Assembly: GCA_946481035.1 (NCBI GenBank)
Contig: CAMLNK010000183.1
Span: forward strand, 1 to 7,317
DNA: 7,317 nt
Direction: 5' to 3'
DNA from: an uncultured Dyadobacter sp.
GTDB lineage: Bacteria; Bacteroidota; Bacteroidia; Cytophagales; Spirosomataceae
Part shown: piece by piece, positions 6,823-7,317 of the stretch
Numbering within the stretch: position 1 is the stretch's first letter
Layout of the letters: every line of letters starts with the position of its first letter
The notes under the pieces: model-generated
Seen by the model: the letters and a program-made list of their open reading frames with translations, nothing else
Database searches by the model: none
Told to the model about the DNA's origin: nothing
Program-made: the position numbers and the translations under genes

Positions 6823-7317
6823 ATGTCCCAATCAGTTAACAGCGGAAGGCTCTTCAATGCAAGTTGTTTTGCGCTCATAACCACTGCATTCTCATTCAGT
6901 ATCCGTGCAGGGATCCTGGCCCAGCTGGGCACCGAGTTCAACCTCAGCGCCGAGCAACTGGGCTTTATCAACTCGATGTGGTTCTTCGGGTTCCCCCTCG
7001 CGATGATCATCGGCGGGCTCGTTTACCACACCATCGGCCCGAAAACTATTATGCAGGTGGCGTTCGTATGTCACGCGATTGGTATTGTTATGACGATTTA
7101 TTCGGGTGGCTACACCGGCCTGCTGATTTCCACATTCCTCATCGGGGTTGGTAACGGCTGTACCGAGGCTGCTTGTAACCCGATGATCGCGGATTCGTAC
7201 GAAGGGCTGCAAATGAGCAAAATGCTCAACCGTTTCCATATGTGGTTCCCCGGCGGTATCGTAGTAGGTTCCCTGATCTCGAAATTCATGACCGACGCCA
7301 ACCTGGGCTGGCAGGCG
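6823..7317 (+). CDS. MFS transporter, N-terminal part (3' end outside window)
   Basis: The frame is open from ATG at 6823 to the right edge (165 codons). The visible part has about five hydrophobic segments, near residues 12-33, 47-69, 75-94, 98-119 and 141-157, arranged like the first half of a 12-helix major facilitator. The loop after helix 2 (YHTIGPKTIM, 68-77) is in the position of the MFS motif A but lacks its usual D-R signature. Helix 4 carries GVGNGCTEAACNP and helix 5 is preceded by NRFHMWFPGG, typical of sugar-type MFS proteins in Bacteroidota. It would import a sugar or glycoside across the inner membrane for the divergent oxidoreductase/epimerase genes, an inference from position. 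No Shine-Dalgarno is seen before the ATG, as is normal in this phylum. The start is placed just ahead of helix 1. Confidence 0.87.
   Translation, partial: MSQSVNSGRLFNASCFALITTAFSFSIRAGILAQLGTEFNLSAEQLGFINSMWFFGFPLAMIIGGLVYHTIGPKTIMQVAFVCHAIGIVMTIYSGGYTGLLISTFLIGVGNGCTEAACNPMIADSYEGLQMSKMLNRFHMWFPGGIVVGSLISKFMTDANLGWQA

Overview
The window looks like a chromosomal piece of a Bacteroidota genome, probably of the Cytophagales/Spirosomataceae type (Dyadobacter-like). That placement is an inference. It rests on the protein families present (ThuA-sugar dehydrogenase-PKD fusion, Gfo/Idh/MocA pairs, AP-endonuclease-2-type sugar isomerase, S23/four-helix-bundle protein), on start codons without a clear Shine-Dalgarno sequence, and on a TAnnTTTG-type -7 promoter box.

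Layout. Five genes lie on the minus strand and are read from right to left. They are a Gfo/Idh/MocA oxidoreductase (6598-5453), a second Gfo/Idh/MocA oxidoreductase (5367-4222), a small four-helix-bundle (S23/23S rRNA intervening-sequence-type) protein (4154-3792), a TIM-barrel sugar phosphate isomerase/epimerase (3724-2672) and a large exported ThuA-sugar dehydrogenase-PKD protein (2587 to beyond the left edge). An MFS transporter is divergent on the plus strand (6823 to beyond the right edge). The 224-bp divergent region holds a good Bacteroidota -7 box for the minus-strand unit. A strong hairpin with a U-tract (2648-2616) ends that unit after the isomerase, so the ThuA fusion gene is probably a separate or attenuated unit.

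Function. The transporter, two cytoplasmic NAD(P)-dependent sugar oxidoreductases and a metal-dependent keto-sugar epimerase/isomerase form a coherent carbohydrate module. It resembles 3-keto-glycoside/Ycj-type chemistry, in which a sugar is oxidised, epimerised or cleaved, then reduced. The exported ThuA-dehydrogenase fusion would act on sugars outside the cytoplasm. The actual substrate cannot be read from the sequence.

Most notable. The four-helix-bundle gene sits inside a compact unit bounded by 27-bp perfect inverted repeats built from a 16-nt unit (TGATTGAATGACTGAA). This unit fills almost exactly the gap between the second oxidoreductase and the isomerase. Its arms start within a few bases of the upstream stop codon and end six bases before the downstream start codon, and an AATTAA direct repeat lies at both junctions. 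This is the architecture of a 23S rRNA intervening sequence (S23 ORF inside a long terminal stem), but placed inside a protein-coding operon. It may be an IVS-like mobile element that folds, and may be processed, in an mRNA.
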